Shown: one piece after another, positions 51,365-62,512 of the stretch | Layout: each line of letters begins with the position of its first letter | Numbering within the stretch: position 1 is the first letter of the stretch | Notes under the pieces: generated by a model | What the model was told of the DNA's origin: nothing | Seen by the model: only the letters and a program-made list of their open reading frames with translations | The model's database searches: none | Program-made: the position numbers and the translations under genes | From: Yponomeuta sedellus | Lineage: Eukaryota; Arthropoda; Insecta; Lepidoptera; Yponomeutidae | DNA: 64,000 bases | Assembly: GCA_934045075.1 (NCBI GenBank) | Contig: OW203723.1 | Coordinates: forward strand, 1,876,577 to 1,940,576 | Direction: 5' to 3'

Positions 51365-51672
51365 ACTCTTAGGACTGACGTGGATCCCGAAATATTTACA
51401 AGTGGCTTGAGGAGTAAAACTGTAGGCACTGAAGTATCAACGGGAATATTTCCAAGTGGCCGGAGCAGTAGACTCGTAGGTGCTGAAGTGTCTGAGGGAA
51501 TATTTCCATGTGGCTTGACAAGTAGACCCGAAAGGTGCTGTCACGACGGAATTATTTCCAAGTGGATGGAAAAGTAAAACTGTAGGTAGGTACAGCTTGC
51601 AGATACTTAAGTGTCAACGATATTACTTTCAAGTAGATGGCGAAGTATCCCCGTAGGTACTAAAAAGTCGGG
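51365..51672. repeat. Diverged minisatellite, about 55-70-bp unit
   Basis: GGAATATTTCCAAGTGGC-like segments followed by AGTAGACTCGTAGGTGCTGA-like segments recur about five times with variable spacing. Confidence 0.7.
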
Positions 51673-51905
51673 AGGAATATATCTAGTATTTTCTAAGGTT
51701 AACACGAGCTGTAGACATAATTAAAACTGTTTTTATACGGATTTATGCTCGTTTATTTAAATTAAAACTGTTTTTATACGGATTTATGCTCGTCCCGGGT
51801 CCGGGACCACGGCACCTGAAAAAGTGCCGAAACGTTGGAAAATTGTAAAAATGTAATAAACGAGCATAAATCCGTATAAAAACAGTTTTAATTAGGAATA
51901 TATCT
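51673..51905. mobile_element. Penelope terminal repeat foldback with 12-bp TSD
   Basis: AGGAATATATCT is at 51673-51684 and 51894-51905. The insert (209 bp) starts AGTATTTTCTAAGGTTAACA as at 6896, repeats ACTGTTTTTATACGGATTTA twice, then folds back through CACCTGAAAAAGTGCCGAAA to the complement of its own start. Confidence 0.85.
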
Positions 51906-52050
51906 CACAATTAACTAAGTTTGGAGTTTTTATTGTCCATTTTTTTCCAAAATGATCTAGATTTTGAAATGTGACATCTAGTTTCAATTGTAACGTTCAT
52001 TAAGCCGCAGTTTCTGTCCTACGTTTAACAAAAACTTTTAATTTCATTTC
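51906..52050 (+). repeat. RepE fragment
   Basis: TTTGGAGTTTTTATTGTCCA and GATTTTGAAATGTGACATC, ending TTTAATTTCATTTCAT. Confidence 0.65.
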
Positions 52051-53284
52051 ATATTACAGATCATGTAATTTCGAACAAGTTACTAAATTTGATACGCTCT
52101 GTAAGATAAGAGTAAAATCATTCTCAATTCCCTTTGCCTTGCCACTTAAAATCATAACATTAACTTTACAAAAACACTCCCGATTGAACGACTTTAGATA
52201 ATACAGATATGCCACGGTTCATTTCTCAAGAGACCGTTTAGCTGACCGATACGGCGTTCTGATGGCTTGAAGACGATTTGCTCGATCAAGATTGGAAGCA
52301 CTTGGGGTTATGTTACGGGTCTGATAAATTAATTGGAGCATTCTTTCAAGTTAATGCTAAGGGAAGTATTTTGGCTTGTTAGCACGGGTTTTGGTCGTTA
52401 TGAGAAAATTGAGAATGGCAACATTATAACATTTCTGTTATCACTTCTCAGTAGTCAGTCTTCTCTTCTTTAAATTTTGTTTATATATTAATTCTATTCT
52501 TTTGAATAGAATTTATACCTTAAACAAACAAAAAAACTTACACATCTTGATTACATTGTTGGCGGTTCAGCAAAGAACCACAAGTTATTGCTATGATATT
52601 AGAATTTGGTCTGTTAGTAATTTCATGAAGTTAAAAATCTAAGGGCCTTCATCTAAGAGCTTTAATCTAAGGTAAAAAATCTAAATCTAATTACGCTAAG
52701 TTAATTAATTACTTAGAAAATAACGTGTCAAAGCGTTATTTAAGTAATTACTTAGTGAAAATCTCAATTCAGAAACTGGCCTAAAGTATTATATTATTGT
52801 ATTGTGTATTGTGCTTGGTAAGACCCAAGATTTCCCAAAAAATTAGGTCGTAGCTGCCATGGTTTCAATGAACTATAAAAAACTTTGACTTTTGTCAAAG
52901 TTATTTTTTCAGGCTTTTGGATATTATGGTTTATACAGCATTCAGTGGAACCTATATTCACACACACTAGATGGCTGAAGTGAACAAGACGATTCAGTGC
53001 CTAAAACATTGTTTTTTAGATAGACAAGAGTTTCCCAGCTCCTATACCACCCTTACAACTTATTTGGCCTAGCCCACAAAAAAATTGGTCAGTTCGTTCG
53101 GAGCCAAGTAGGCAGCAGGTTTCCCCACGATGTAACTATAATGAACTCTCTATCAGAGCACGTGATACTTAGAACAGATACTACGTATCACATACAGGCG
53201 TGATGTTTTAGCATTAAAATTTATTGATCATGTCATGTCATGGAATTATTTCAAACGTATCGGTAGCAACTGATGTAGGTATTA
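52051..53284. other. No gene recognised
   Basis: About 1.2 kb of AT-rich DNA. 52715-52755 has an imperfect palindrome (TAATTACTTAGAAAATAACG / CGTTATTTAAGTAATTACTT). No protein-like frame or family match. Confidence 0.4.
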
Positions 53285-53430
53285 GGTTCAAATTGATTTT
53301 AAAAAGATGATCAAAGAGGAGTTTTTTTCCCAGCTGCCTTTTTCTTCACTACTCTACGTCCCGAAATTAGTGGCTGACATTTTACATTCAACTAACAGAA
53401 TGTAAATTCTTTACGCTGTATTAAAAATTA
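53285..53430 (-). repeat. RepC fragment
   Basis: Antisense GATGATCAAAGAGGAGTTTT, CAGCTGCCTTTTTCTTCAC and ACAGAATGTAAATTCTTTAC. Confidence 0.55.
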
Positions 53431-53698
53431 AAAAGGCTAATAGCAGAAATCTTTCTATCTATCCAGTTAAGGAGTAGACTGGACTTTAAATCGTGGAAAT
53501 GTAGTTCATGTGCAGAAAGCGTTTTAAGGAGTTAAAATTGAGTCCAGAAAAGAGACATAGTACAGAGCATATGCCAAGTAAAAGATAAACAGGATAAAAA
53601 CGTGTATTTAAACCAATTACTAATAAAATATATAAGATTCTAATTACATTAACTGTACAATCGGGGGGCACGGCAGTGACCCCGCCAAGTCGAGCGCG
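53431..53698. other. No recognised feature
   Basis: Short AT-rich gap ending in GGGGGGCACGGCAGTGACCC. Confidence 0.35.
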
Positions 53699-54192
53699 AA
53701 GCAAACACTTTAAAAACCTATTTAGAGGCTAAAAATTTCACCCATGCCGGGATTCGAACCCGCAACCTCTGGCTATCTGTACCAGCGCTCTACGAATTGA
53801 GCCAATGGGCGACTCACGGCATCAGTGAAATTTCGAACCTCTTTACAATATTCTCTGTATAACGTACAGGCAGCGACATCTGACTTAAGCAAATTGCATT
53901 ACTTACAGCCCCGACTACCTACTGTAAGTACCTGGCTGTAAGTAATGCAATTTGCTTAAGTCAGATGTCGCTGCCTGTACGTAATACAGAGAATATTGTA
54001 AAGAGGTTCGAAATTTCACTGATGCCGTGAGTCGCCCATTGGCTCAATTGGTAGAGCGCTGGTACGGATAGCCAGAGGTTGCGGGTTCGAATCCCGGCAT
54101 GGGTGAAATTTTTAGCCTCTAAATAGGTTTTTAAATTTGTTCCTTAGCACGGGTTAGTGCATTAAAAATAAAAATAGTGTAAAGCAAACACT
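53699..54192. mobile_element. SINE-A inverted dimer, perfect 11-bp TSD
   Basis: AAGCAAACACT occurs at 53699-53709 and 54182-54192. An antisense arm of about 220 bp and a sense arm of about 245 bp meet at TACTGTAAGTACCTGGCTGTAAG near 53930. Both outer ends are the element's 3' end (TTTAAAAACCTATTTAGAGG and AAAATAAAAATAGTGTA). The tRNA-like cores differ slightly (GATACCAG and TACCAGC stems), so the arms are not an exact snap-back. Confidence 0.92.
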
Positions 54193-54434
54193 GCCGTAGC
54201 ATCTTTACTGGAACCATTTCGCCGCATTTTCAGCCCCCTATTTGAGAACCTCTGGATAAGACCAGAGCGCGGAAATTTTTGTAATCCAGTAAGTTATAAC
54301 TAAAATCCGAAATTTAAAATCTGTAGGTCGTTTATTACCGAAGTTAAGCGAAAGTAAAGTTTCGCATTTACGACACTCACTCACTGATGATCATCAAAAT
54401 AGAAATCAAAATAGTACTTCCCATAAACTCAGAG

Positions 54435-54669
54435 AGCTGAAACTTGATTACACTATTTTTATTTTTAATGCACTAACCCGTGCTAAGAAACAAATTTAAA
54501 AACCTATTTAGAGGCTAAAAATTTCACCCATGCCGGGATTCGAACCCGCAACCTCTGGCTATCCGTACCAGTTGAGCACTGATACGGATAGCCAGAGGTT
54601 GCGGGTTCGAATCCCGGCATGGGTAAAATTTTTAGCCTCTAAATAGGTTTTTAAAGCTGAAACTTGGTT
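54435..54669. mobile_element. Short SINE-A inverted dimer with 15-bp TSD
   Basis: AGCTGAAACTTG(A/G)TT lies at 54435-54449 and 54655-54669. The antisense tail and half core switch to the sense half core and tail around CAGTTGAGCACTG. Both ends are element 3' sequence. Confidence 0.88.
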
Positions 54670-54783
54670 CAGAGTTAGGGTTTCATAATTCAGTCCGTCA
54701 GTACGTCTGCTCAGGAGCGTCCAGTCAGGTGCTCCACAGCTGGTTTTGTACGATTGTGTACCGTTCAACGGCCAAGTCACGCA

Positions 54784-55188
54784 ACATTAACTATTATACT
54801 ATTTTTTATTTTTAATGCACTAACCCGTGCTAAGGACAAGTTTAAAAACCTATTTAGAGGCTAAAAATTTCACTGATGCCGGGATTCGAACCCGCAACCT
54901 CTGGTTTTTTTTAAATTATTTATTCAAGGCACATAAGTGTCCTTAGCACGGGTAAGTGCATTAAAAATAAAAATAGTATAATCATGTGGGTACAGTGATA
55001 TGGTTCCGATGATGCCTGTACGTAATACAGAGAATAGTGGAATGAGGTTCGAAATTTCACTGATGCCGGTGAGTCGCCCATTGGCTCAATTGGTAGAGCG
55101 CTGGCATGGATAGCCAGAGGCTGCGGGTTCAAATCCCGGCATGGGTGAAATTTAGCCTCTAAATAGGTTTTTAAACATTTACTATAAT
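54784..55188. mobile_element. SINE-A inverted copy plus unit with about 14-bp TSD
   Basis: ACATTAACTATTAT (54784) and ACATTTACTATAAT (55175) flank an antisense tail/half core, a short AT spacer (54905-54938), then a sense tail-plus-unit ending TTAGCCTCTAAATAGG. Confidence 0.8.
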
Positions 55189-55640
55189 AATAAAGAAATC
55201 GCAGTAAGGAAACTTAGGCTTGGCAAGGTTTTGTCTGGATTTCATTATTTTTTGGAGATAAACGAGCAGCTCCATCGAGACTTGGCTAGTTTTTACAGAG
55301 TGTTTTCGGAGGGATTAAGTTTATCATAAGACCAAAATAAAATAAATAAAAAACAAAAAAAGAATTCCACATAAAGCTAAATTAAAAGTATGATAAGCTT
55401 AGGTATTGGTATATAAAACGCTTGTTATTGATAATCAAGATTTTACCGTTGGTCCCCTACGCCACTAGTCGGTAATTTGTATAATGAGGACATGAATTGA
55501 CAGTAGTAGGTAAGTATTAAACTTTGGCGACTAAGATTGATATTTTTACTAAGGTACTAAGCAGAAACCGCACGTGGTAAAAAAATGTTGAGCAAATTAC
55601 GTAATAAAAAAATATTTTAGTTGAAAGGTGATAAAAGGTA
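55189..55640. other. No recognised feature
   Basis: AT-rich; no family match. Confidence 0.4.
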
Positions 55641-55644
55641 ACGC

Positions 55645-55866
55645 TTGATCTGAAAGCCAGTACAATGCATGACTTCTATGTTTTACTCGTATAATAATTA
55701 TGTAAACTGTAAATTGAGGACTTTGAAAAGACTAAGTTAGGAGTTTTTTGGTCTTTTCTTTATCCAAAATGGTCTAGATTTTGAAATGGACGCCTAGTGT
55801 GCCTTGCGACGTTCATTGAGCCGCAGTTTCTGTGCTACTCTGTATAAAACCTTTTCATTTCATTTG
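55645..55866 (+). repeat. RepE, full copy
   Basis: GAAAGCCAGTACAATGCATG to ACCTTTTCATTTCATTTG. Confidence 0.7.
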
Positions 55867-56400
55867 AATGTTATATATATTAGAAACTAAAGCAAACTTG
55901 CATCGTAATATTTCCAGGTATGTAGTGATTTTAAGTGTTATGTAGATGATTTAATAGGGTGTAAGTATGATTATTGTTGTATTGTTTTTTCTTGATGCAA
56001 ATGTTTTCATTAAAATTGGGTTTAATCCTTAATTTCACCCCAATATTTCAATGTGTTTTGTGTATGAGTTTTTTTTTTTGTGTTTAATATTAATTTCATC
56101 CAAATGCTTAATGTGTGTCTTGTGTATAAATAAAACATTATCTTATCTTATTTTTATTTTCATTTTTGATTCTAAGTTGAGAGGTTCCCACTCCGGCCCA
56201 CGGAACCCTAGCTTCCTCTGATGAGCGGCGACGCAACTGAGCGATTTTAATCAAACAATCGGCGGTGATCGGTTGTTTTACGACTAACGGTAATTGACAT
56301 AACATCGAACGTGACTCGCCGAGTTTTGGCCCAAACATGAGGGAATTCGCTGATCTAGAGACATAATTATAACTTTACATTAATTATATTAGTCTGTCAG
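55867..56400. other. No recognised feature
   Basis: AT-rich to 56155, then moderately GC-rich 56160-56340 (CACTCCGGCCCACGGAACCC) without a convincing open frame. Confidence 0.35.
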
Positions 56401-56403
56401 TCT

Positions 56404-56578
56404 GGTGATCTGTCAGGATCGTGGCAAGTGGTAGTCCCTGGTCTCAGCCTACCCCTCTGGGATACAGGCGTGACGTTATGTATATATGTAGTTTCAAAAT
56501 ATTGACAGTAATATAATCAATTACCGGTAGGCTGGGACCAGGGACTACCACTTGCCACGATCCTGACAGATCACCTAG
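56404..56578. repeat. RepD inverted pair
   Basis: An antisense RepD (GGATCGTGGCAAGTGGTAGT, 56412) and a sense RepD core (AGGGACTACCACTTGCCACG, about 56540) face each other across about 80 bp. Confidence 0.8.
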
Positions 56579-57084
56579 AAAAAAACTGAAAATCGAATAC
56601 AAATCACAAGTTTGTAATTTGTATTTGTATCTGTAAATTACTGGTCCGCTTTAAAGAGTTATCTATTTATCTTATGCTACCGGGTGTGGCGTTTATGCAC
56701 ACGTTCGCATAAGCAAGGTAGGTACCTACGTATAAACATATTATAGATAAATAATAAAAAACCCAATAACCAACTGTTACTAACATAATTGGGCATTACG
56801 CCCTATGATAGCACAACGTGGCGTTCGTGGGGGGGGGGGGGGGGTGGTCGAGTCTCAGTTGTTCAATAGAGTCATAGTAGTCCGGTAATGGTAGTTTCAT
56901 TCACACTGTCGGTAGTCTAGTAACAATCGCATTGCAATTGTATAACCCGTACCGCTTAACTCGGCGCCTCGCTCGATTCGATCTTCGTCGCGAGAGATGC
57001 CTATTTAATTTGCCTGGGTTATAACCTTGAAATGACATTGTACTGCTATTGCTTTGTAGACTACCAAATTGAGGCACATATCAA
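56579..57084. other. Unassigned; G homopolymer at 56829-56844
   Basis: A run of 16 G interrupts otherwise ordinary sequence. A GC-richer stretch (56955-57005: CGGCGCCTCGCTCGATTCGA) follows. No gene seen. Confidence 0.5.
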
Positions 57085-57180
57085 TCTTTGAAGGTCCCCA
57101 CTGCTGGGGCACGGGTCTCTTCCTGCATGTGATGAGGAAGGTTAGGCCATACTCCACCACGGGGACAAGTCCGGGTAGGA
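57085..57180 (+). repeat. Rep350 5' fragment
   Basis: CAATCTTTGAAGGTCCCCAC to CACGGGGACAAGTCCGGG. Confidence 0.65.
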
Positions 57181-57435
57181 ACTATTGTACAATGAGTGCT
57201 ATCGTCTTCTTTAGTAACAATGAAGTATGTTAAGTAATTGTACAGCCAGCAACGTTTTAAAAGCACAAACGACCTTTACATCAACTTCGTGAGGCATATT
57301 CACGTGGCGTGTAACCTAGATTGCTAGATCTTGCGGGCTGGCGCATCAGATGGACGATTGTCTATTTGTTTGAAATTGAAATTGTACTTAACACAAAATA
57401 TTCATTTTAAGTCTTTGTGATGTTATTTATATTTG

Positions 57436-57525
57436 ACGGCCTCGGTGTCGCAGCGGTTTTGCACGCTGACTGTAAAACCGAAGGTCTCGGGTTCGATCCC
57501 CGGCCGGATCAAACTAGGAAACGAA
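57436..57525 (+). mobile_element. SINE-D head, 3'-truncated
   Basis: GACGGCCTCGGTGTCGCAGC, CTGACTGTAAAACCGAAGG, GGTTCGATCCCCGG, and CAAACTAGGAAACGAAAAT, where it stops. The loop CTGTAAA would read anticodon GTA if tRNA-numbered. Confidence 0.75.
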
Positions 57526-57594
57526 AATTATCAATCTGAATCTACATTAGTAATGAATAAAGACAATAAATTCAATTAATCATACGCACACACA

Positions 57595-57705
57595 CACATA
57601 CATAACCTGACGCCTGTATCCCAGAGGGGTAGGCAGAGACCACGGACTGCCACTTGCCACTATCCTGAGATCATTTTCCCTTCATCAACGTTCATCATAA
57701 GTCGT
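57595..57705 (+). repeat. RepD copy
   Basis: ATACATAACCTGACGCCTGT and CAGAGGGGTAGGCAGAGACC to GTTCATCATAAGTCGTTGCA. Confidence 0.7.
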
Positions 57706-57735
57706 TGCAAGCACGCGTCAACAAAACATTGAAAC

Positions 57736-57923
57736 AAAATAATTTTTATACAATTTTTATTTTTAATGCACCAACCCGTGCTAAGGACAACGTTAAAAAC
57801 CTATTTAGAGGCTCAAAATTCCACCCATGCCGGGATTCGAACCCGCGACCTCTGGCTATCCGTGCCAGCGCTCTATCCAAATGAGCTAATGGGCGACTCA
57901 CCGGCATCAGTGAAAATAATTTT
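57736..57923 (-). mobile_element. SINE-A, 5'-truncated, perfect 11-bp TSD
   Basis: AAAATAATTTT occurs at 57736-57746 and 57913-57923. The antisense tail, post-core and complete tRNA-like core end just beyond CGCCCAT. Another clean retroposition copy. Confidence 0.88.
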
Positions 57924-58181
57924 GTCATAGTTACAGTCAACACATCAACCTAGTACGAATTGAACCCAATACCTCTGTCAAGGCAATCAAACGTATTACA
58001 AAGAATAGAGTCAATTTCAATCTTATCATGTATTCAATAATGGAAACAGTGTAACAAATGGTGTTTGATTTTTTGCATTACATATTACAAAATAACGTTT
58101 TGTCAGGTTTTGCTGAGTCATGAGGGGGCGCGAGCGGCGTAGTGCGTGGCCACCGTGACGCGGTGTTCAGAAAATAACACT

Positions 58182-58249
58182 AAGCATACTGGATACCGAG
58201 ACAAAGTACTACTAAATCCATATTTTGTTTTGGTGTCCAGTATGCTTAG
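58182..58249. repeat. Hairpin, 18-bp arms
   Basis: CTAAGCATACTGGATACC and GGTGTCCAGTATGCTTAG, one mismatch, 32-nt loop. Confidence 0.85.
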
Positions 58250-58305
58250 CGTAAGCAATAGTAATGTTTCAACGACAATTAAAATAAGATAAGTTAAGAA
58301 TATTC

Positions 58306-58833
58306 TTTTCACACCTCCTGCTCGACAATGCCTTATTACGTACCGTCAAATATCATCGTAAAGCATAGCTTTGTCTCTCGAGGGCAATAATAATGAAGAA
58401 TATCCCTAGGGAATAAAGTGATTTGAATTTAGAATGTCAAAATTCGCATGGAAACTATGAAGAAGCCCCGCATTGCAATTCGAAATTCGAATTGTTGTTC
58501 GAAACTCACCCCTTTTTTCTTTTTTTTCTGAACTACTGTGTCGTGTGACCGCGCGAAACACCAATAAAAAAAAGAAAAATTTTATTGTCTCCCAGATGGT
58601 GTGAAAAGTAGAGTATTCACCTCTGGAATAAAACATGTCTTAGTCTCGGGCGGTATGAACCCCTGGCTTCACTCAGGACTCTACATAACTCCCTCGCTTC
58701 GCTCAGGAGTTAAAATTTAACTCCCTCGCTGCGCTCGGGAGTTAACTCGGAGTCCTTCGCTCCGCTCAGGGTTCAATATACCGCCCATGACGTAATACAT
58801 GGTTTTATTCCCTTAATGCATAATCTACTATTA
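58306..58833 (-). mobile_element. RepH, uninterrupted copy
   Basis: Complement of 48376-49456 without the SINE-A insert; about 528 bp. Begins TTTTCACACCTCCTGCTCGA and contains CTCCCTCGCTTCGCTCAGGA, CTCCCTCGCTGCGCTCGGGA and GTCCTTCGCTCCGCTCAGGG. No terminal inverted repeat was recognised. Confidence 0.8.
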
Positions 58834-58925
58834 TTGTACGGTCGCGGTCTAAAAATGTTTATCAGTTTTCAAATTAGATTCTTTAGCTCACTGTGTGCAG
58901 TAAAGTCTAAAATGCTATATCTAGG

Positions 58926-59289
58926 TACGTATTACTTAAACTATTTTTGTTTTTAATGCACTAACCCGTGCTGAGGACAATTTTAAAAACCTATTTAGAG
59001 GCTAAAAATTCCACCCATGCCGGGATTCGAGCCCGCAACCTCTGGCTATCCGTGCCAGCGCTCTTTCAATTGACATAATGGGTGACTCACCGGCATCAGT
59101 GAAATTTCGAACCTCTTTACACTATTCTCTGTATTACGTACAGGCAGCGACATCTAGCTTAAGTAAATTGCATCACTTACAGCCCCGACTACCTACTTTG
59201 CAGTTAGGTTTTACATCGGAACGATATCACTGTACCCACATGATTAAACTATTTTTATTTTTAATACACTAACCCGTGCATACGTATTA
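58926..59289 (-). mobile_element. SINE-A slightly over one unit, perfect 9-bp TSD
   Basis: TACGTATTA at 58926-58934 and 59281-59289. The insert (346 bp) holds one complete antisense unit plus about 35 bp of the neighbouring unit's 3' end at the right (TTTTTAATACACTAACCCGTGC). The full element thus begins and ends with the same direct terminal repeat. Confidence 0.9.
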
Positions 59290-60239
59290 GGTACTTTTTA
59301 ATAGTTGTAGCATCGATTCTAAAAAAAAAGAGTATTCATGACGTTTTGATGATAAAACTCTTTTCTTTAGTTAAAAGTTGACATAATTGAATTTTTTACA
59401 ATGACATCTATCAAAAATACTAGAATTGAAAATTTAATAATAGAATTTGATTGTAAAACCATGGTAACCTCGCTTGGGTGAATCTCTGTTGCTTCTTCTA
59501 TGCTCTATGCCTAATCTATGCTCTATGCCTAATGAAATCACATAGGCTTAAGGACTCTTTTTTCAAATTCAAATAAAATAGGCTTAAGGACTCTGTATCC
59601 AATAGCCAATAAACGTTTAAAAAAAAAAATCAATTCACATCGTAGATAGAGTAGAACTATAGATCAAGGCACAGTGTAACCGTTTTCACGTCGGTGAATA
59701 TTATTTGTTTGTGTGCGTGAATGTTGCCACAGTAAAAGTGAATTGCCATAATGAGGGATAAAATATTTCAGTCGTTCATAGGCCATGAATAAAAATGCAG
59801 ATTTAGTTTTGAATTTTATTAATCATACAGGTCTGACAATTGTTTGCAGAACGTAGCAAACGTTTTATAAACAATTGTCATTTTGTATAATTAAAAATAC
59901 GTTTTATTTTACACGTTTAAATTTTACAAGTTAAGGCGCTTAGGGACGCTATCTAGGACCACCAATGGAATACAATCATAAACTGTTTTATTAATAAGTT
60001 TTTTTCATATAAAAATTCACCATATAAAAAATCTTTCGAAGGGTACCTCAGACCACCAAAATGTACATTTTGTCGAAATGTTGAGAGCATATTCGAGCAT
60101 TTGATGTAGGTGACCAGTTCTCTCTTCTAAATGCTAGCACCCATTTTTCCAGAACAGAACTATTTTGAAGAAATCTGGAAAAGAAACATTGCTAATATTA
60201 ATAAATATTGTAATACATTAAAATATAATAAGTAATAAC
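59290..60239. other. No recognised gene
   Basis: About 950 bp AT-rich. GTAGATAGAGTAGAACTAT at 59643 recurs at 63419. GCCTAATCTATGCTCTATGC is a tiny direct repeat at about 59505-59530. Confidence 0.4.
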
Positions 60240-60370
60240 TTTAGTATTATTATTCGCGATACTCATACATAGCTGTTGTATATTGAACGGGTCGATTATT
60301 TATTAGAGAAATAAGGTAATTACGTTTTACCTAATAAACGATCGCGGCTAGACGGTATTGTACGAGATTC
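60240..60370. repeat. Penelope-like terminal fragment (second family)
   Basis: GATACTCATACATAGCTGTT, ACGGGTCGATTATTTATTAG and TTACGTTTTACCTAATAAAC, related to 40430 and 1320. Confidence 0.45.
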
Positions 60371-60639
60371 ATTGATACAAATTCAAATTTGAATTCTATA
60401 CTGAATTCAAGGGCACATTGCTTGCGGCAGAATGCACAAAAACACCGAAAGGGTTCTTGCGATAAATTCGAGTTGACACATTTTCTGCTGAGTGGAATGA
60501 ATGCTGAAAAATTATATGGGCAACAAGTCACATAGGAAGGCGATGCAGCTATCTAACAAAGCATCAGGATATTATATTTGATAATTCAGTGCTGTAGCCG
60601 TAATGTTTCTGTCTCTATTGTTTTTATTATAGATTTCGA

Positions 60640-61005
60640 TATCAACCCTTGTATGTCCATAACTCTAGAGCACGGGTCCTGCATCGCAGAAAGGTTGTGA
60701 CGGTGCAAACCTCTTCACACCATTTTTATTTCTTTTTCCATCTATCATTTTCAAATATTTAAATTATGTACGTCACACATTCTTCGATTTCCCTCATTTT
60801 TCACCATTACTACTTTACCCTTTGACCAGATCTGACTTTTTACCTGCTTCTCCGTTTTTATCCAGTTTTCTGTTTTAAAGTTACTATAAATCTACAAATA
60901 AAATCACACCTGAAGTCGTTCCAGAGTTTATTTATTATTATAAAAGTTATAAAACGTTTCAAGGTTAGGCCATACTCCACCGCAGAGGCCAAGCCCGGGT
61001 TATAG
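60640..61005 (+). repeat. Rep350 fragment split by an unknown insert
   Basis: Rep350 pieces 60640-60696 and 60961-61005 are colinear. The 264-bp insert (60697-60960) begins GTGACGGTGCAAACCTCTTC and ends AAAAGTTATAAAACGTTTC; AAGGTT is present on both sides. No other copy of the insert is seen in the window. Confidence 0.65.
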
Positions 61006-62512
61006 TTTTAGGTACATTTGATTTTTAATAACGATACATTAAGTATTAAAGATTCATAATATATTTTGATTACGTTTGTAACTTAATATCTGTACAAGGA
61101 CAAGCCGTCGAAGTCTGGGACTTCGAGTTAAGTAATGATCACGCAGCGTTGCCAGATATACGATTTAAATCGTATTCATACGATGTTTTACATTTATGTT
61201 GCATATACTCGTACGATCAAGGGGCAGAAATCGTACGTAAACATACGACGTTTTTTAGATTTTATTCGACCAAAGTACTAATACCAACATAGCACGTCAC
61301 TATTTATACTTTTACTTACTAAGTAGCAACCCTTAAGGTAAATCTAACTAATGTGCGACGTTACCGGTTACTCGTTTTTGTGACACAGATTATAAACGCT
61401 GCTTCAGTTCAGTCAATCTTATTAAAACAAAGATCCGAAATAGGCTGAGCAATGAAACTCTAAACGGCACACTTTTGGCAAAAAAACATATTAAGCGCTA
61501 TGGGTGTTGTGTGGATTTTTCTCAAACAAGAGCAATAATATTAACATTACAGTAAAACCCTTTACGGGGATAAATAAAAACCTAAAAATAGTGTGTTTAT
61601 GTTTAATCGATTGTTTACTTTAAAGTAATAAAACAAAGGTTTTGAAAACGTTCTGTTTTTTTAGCAGCCTTCTTAGGGAATACTACTTTTTATTTTCCCA
61701 TCGTACGGTCGCTTATAACGTCTGCCAACACGGTCAAGTAATGATCGGGATTTTCGACATAAACGGATGGCAACATTTTTTTACTCTTCGTTTTTTTAGG
61801 TTAGGAAAGAAAATTCTATTAAATTGCTTTTCTTACGGACTAGTTGCAAAGCTACTAGTTGAAACTTAACTAAAATACTCAACATAAGGCAACTTTGGGC
61901 TTAACAATAATTGAAACACAATAATTACTTACCTATCAAAGGAAACTTCCCCAAAGCTCTTTCTTAACGATTTCTGCATACGAGTACACTACAATTCACC
62001 ATACTTTCTCTATTTAGGTCACTTTTAATGTATCATTTCACAAATACACGGTTGCTCTTCGAAACGGCTAGCGTAGCGTTAAATATGATAAAATTTTCAA
62101 AATCTTGTCGTTTGTTTGCCCCCAAAAACGTCAACTTGACACTGGGGGCAAACAAAAAAAGCAGTTACACTTTTGCTGTTTACTCTATCTCTTTCTCACC
62201 CATGGTCGCTACGTACGTTTGTTTCATTTAAAACTTGTATGTGTGCGCTGTGGCTTGCTCTATAGTTTTACTCCCTCTACGATTCACATAATATCATCGA
62301 CCATGTGGCATAGATTTGTGCATGCAATTACCAACCGTAAGGTGGTAAAAATTTTCAGACCGCGAGTGTCCACTGGAAAAACAACAAATACAAAATAGTG
62401 GGACGCTCATTGATAGGCTACATAAAATATATAGATTCATAACAGAATGTGCGAGGGAGGCGAAATGCTACACCAGGCTTAGCGGGGAATTATGTTGTGT
62501 AGATGTTATGTT
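61006..62512. other. No recognised gene
   Basis: About 1.5 kb, AT-rich. 61145-61260 has ACGATTTAAATCGTATTCAT and GTACGATCAAGGGGCAGAAA, possibly a degraded element. Short open frames near 61640-61870 and 62030-62400 show no family resemblance. Confidence 0.4.

Noticed and set aside
51793..51850. Hammerhead ribozyme in the Penelope terminus (CTGA ... CGAAAC arrangement)
   Set aside because: Penelope ends can carry hammerheads, but the required CTGATGA core is absent here; the sequence forms only a simple GGCAC/GTGCC hairpin.
56138..56338. 66-codon minus-strand frame in a GC-richer stretch
   Set aside because: No start context, domain or conservation evidence visible.
62028..62398. Overlapping 67- and 97-codon frames as a host gene
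   Set aside because: No recognised domain, promoter or polyadenylation signal; composition is like the flanking AT-rich DNA.
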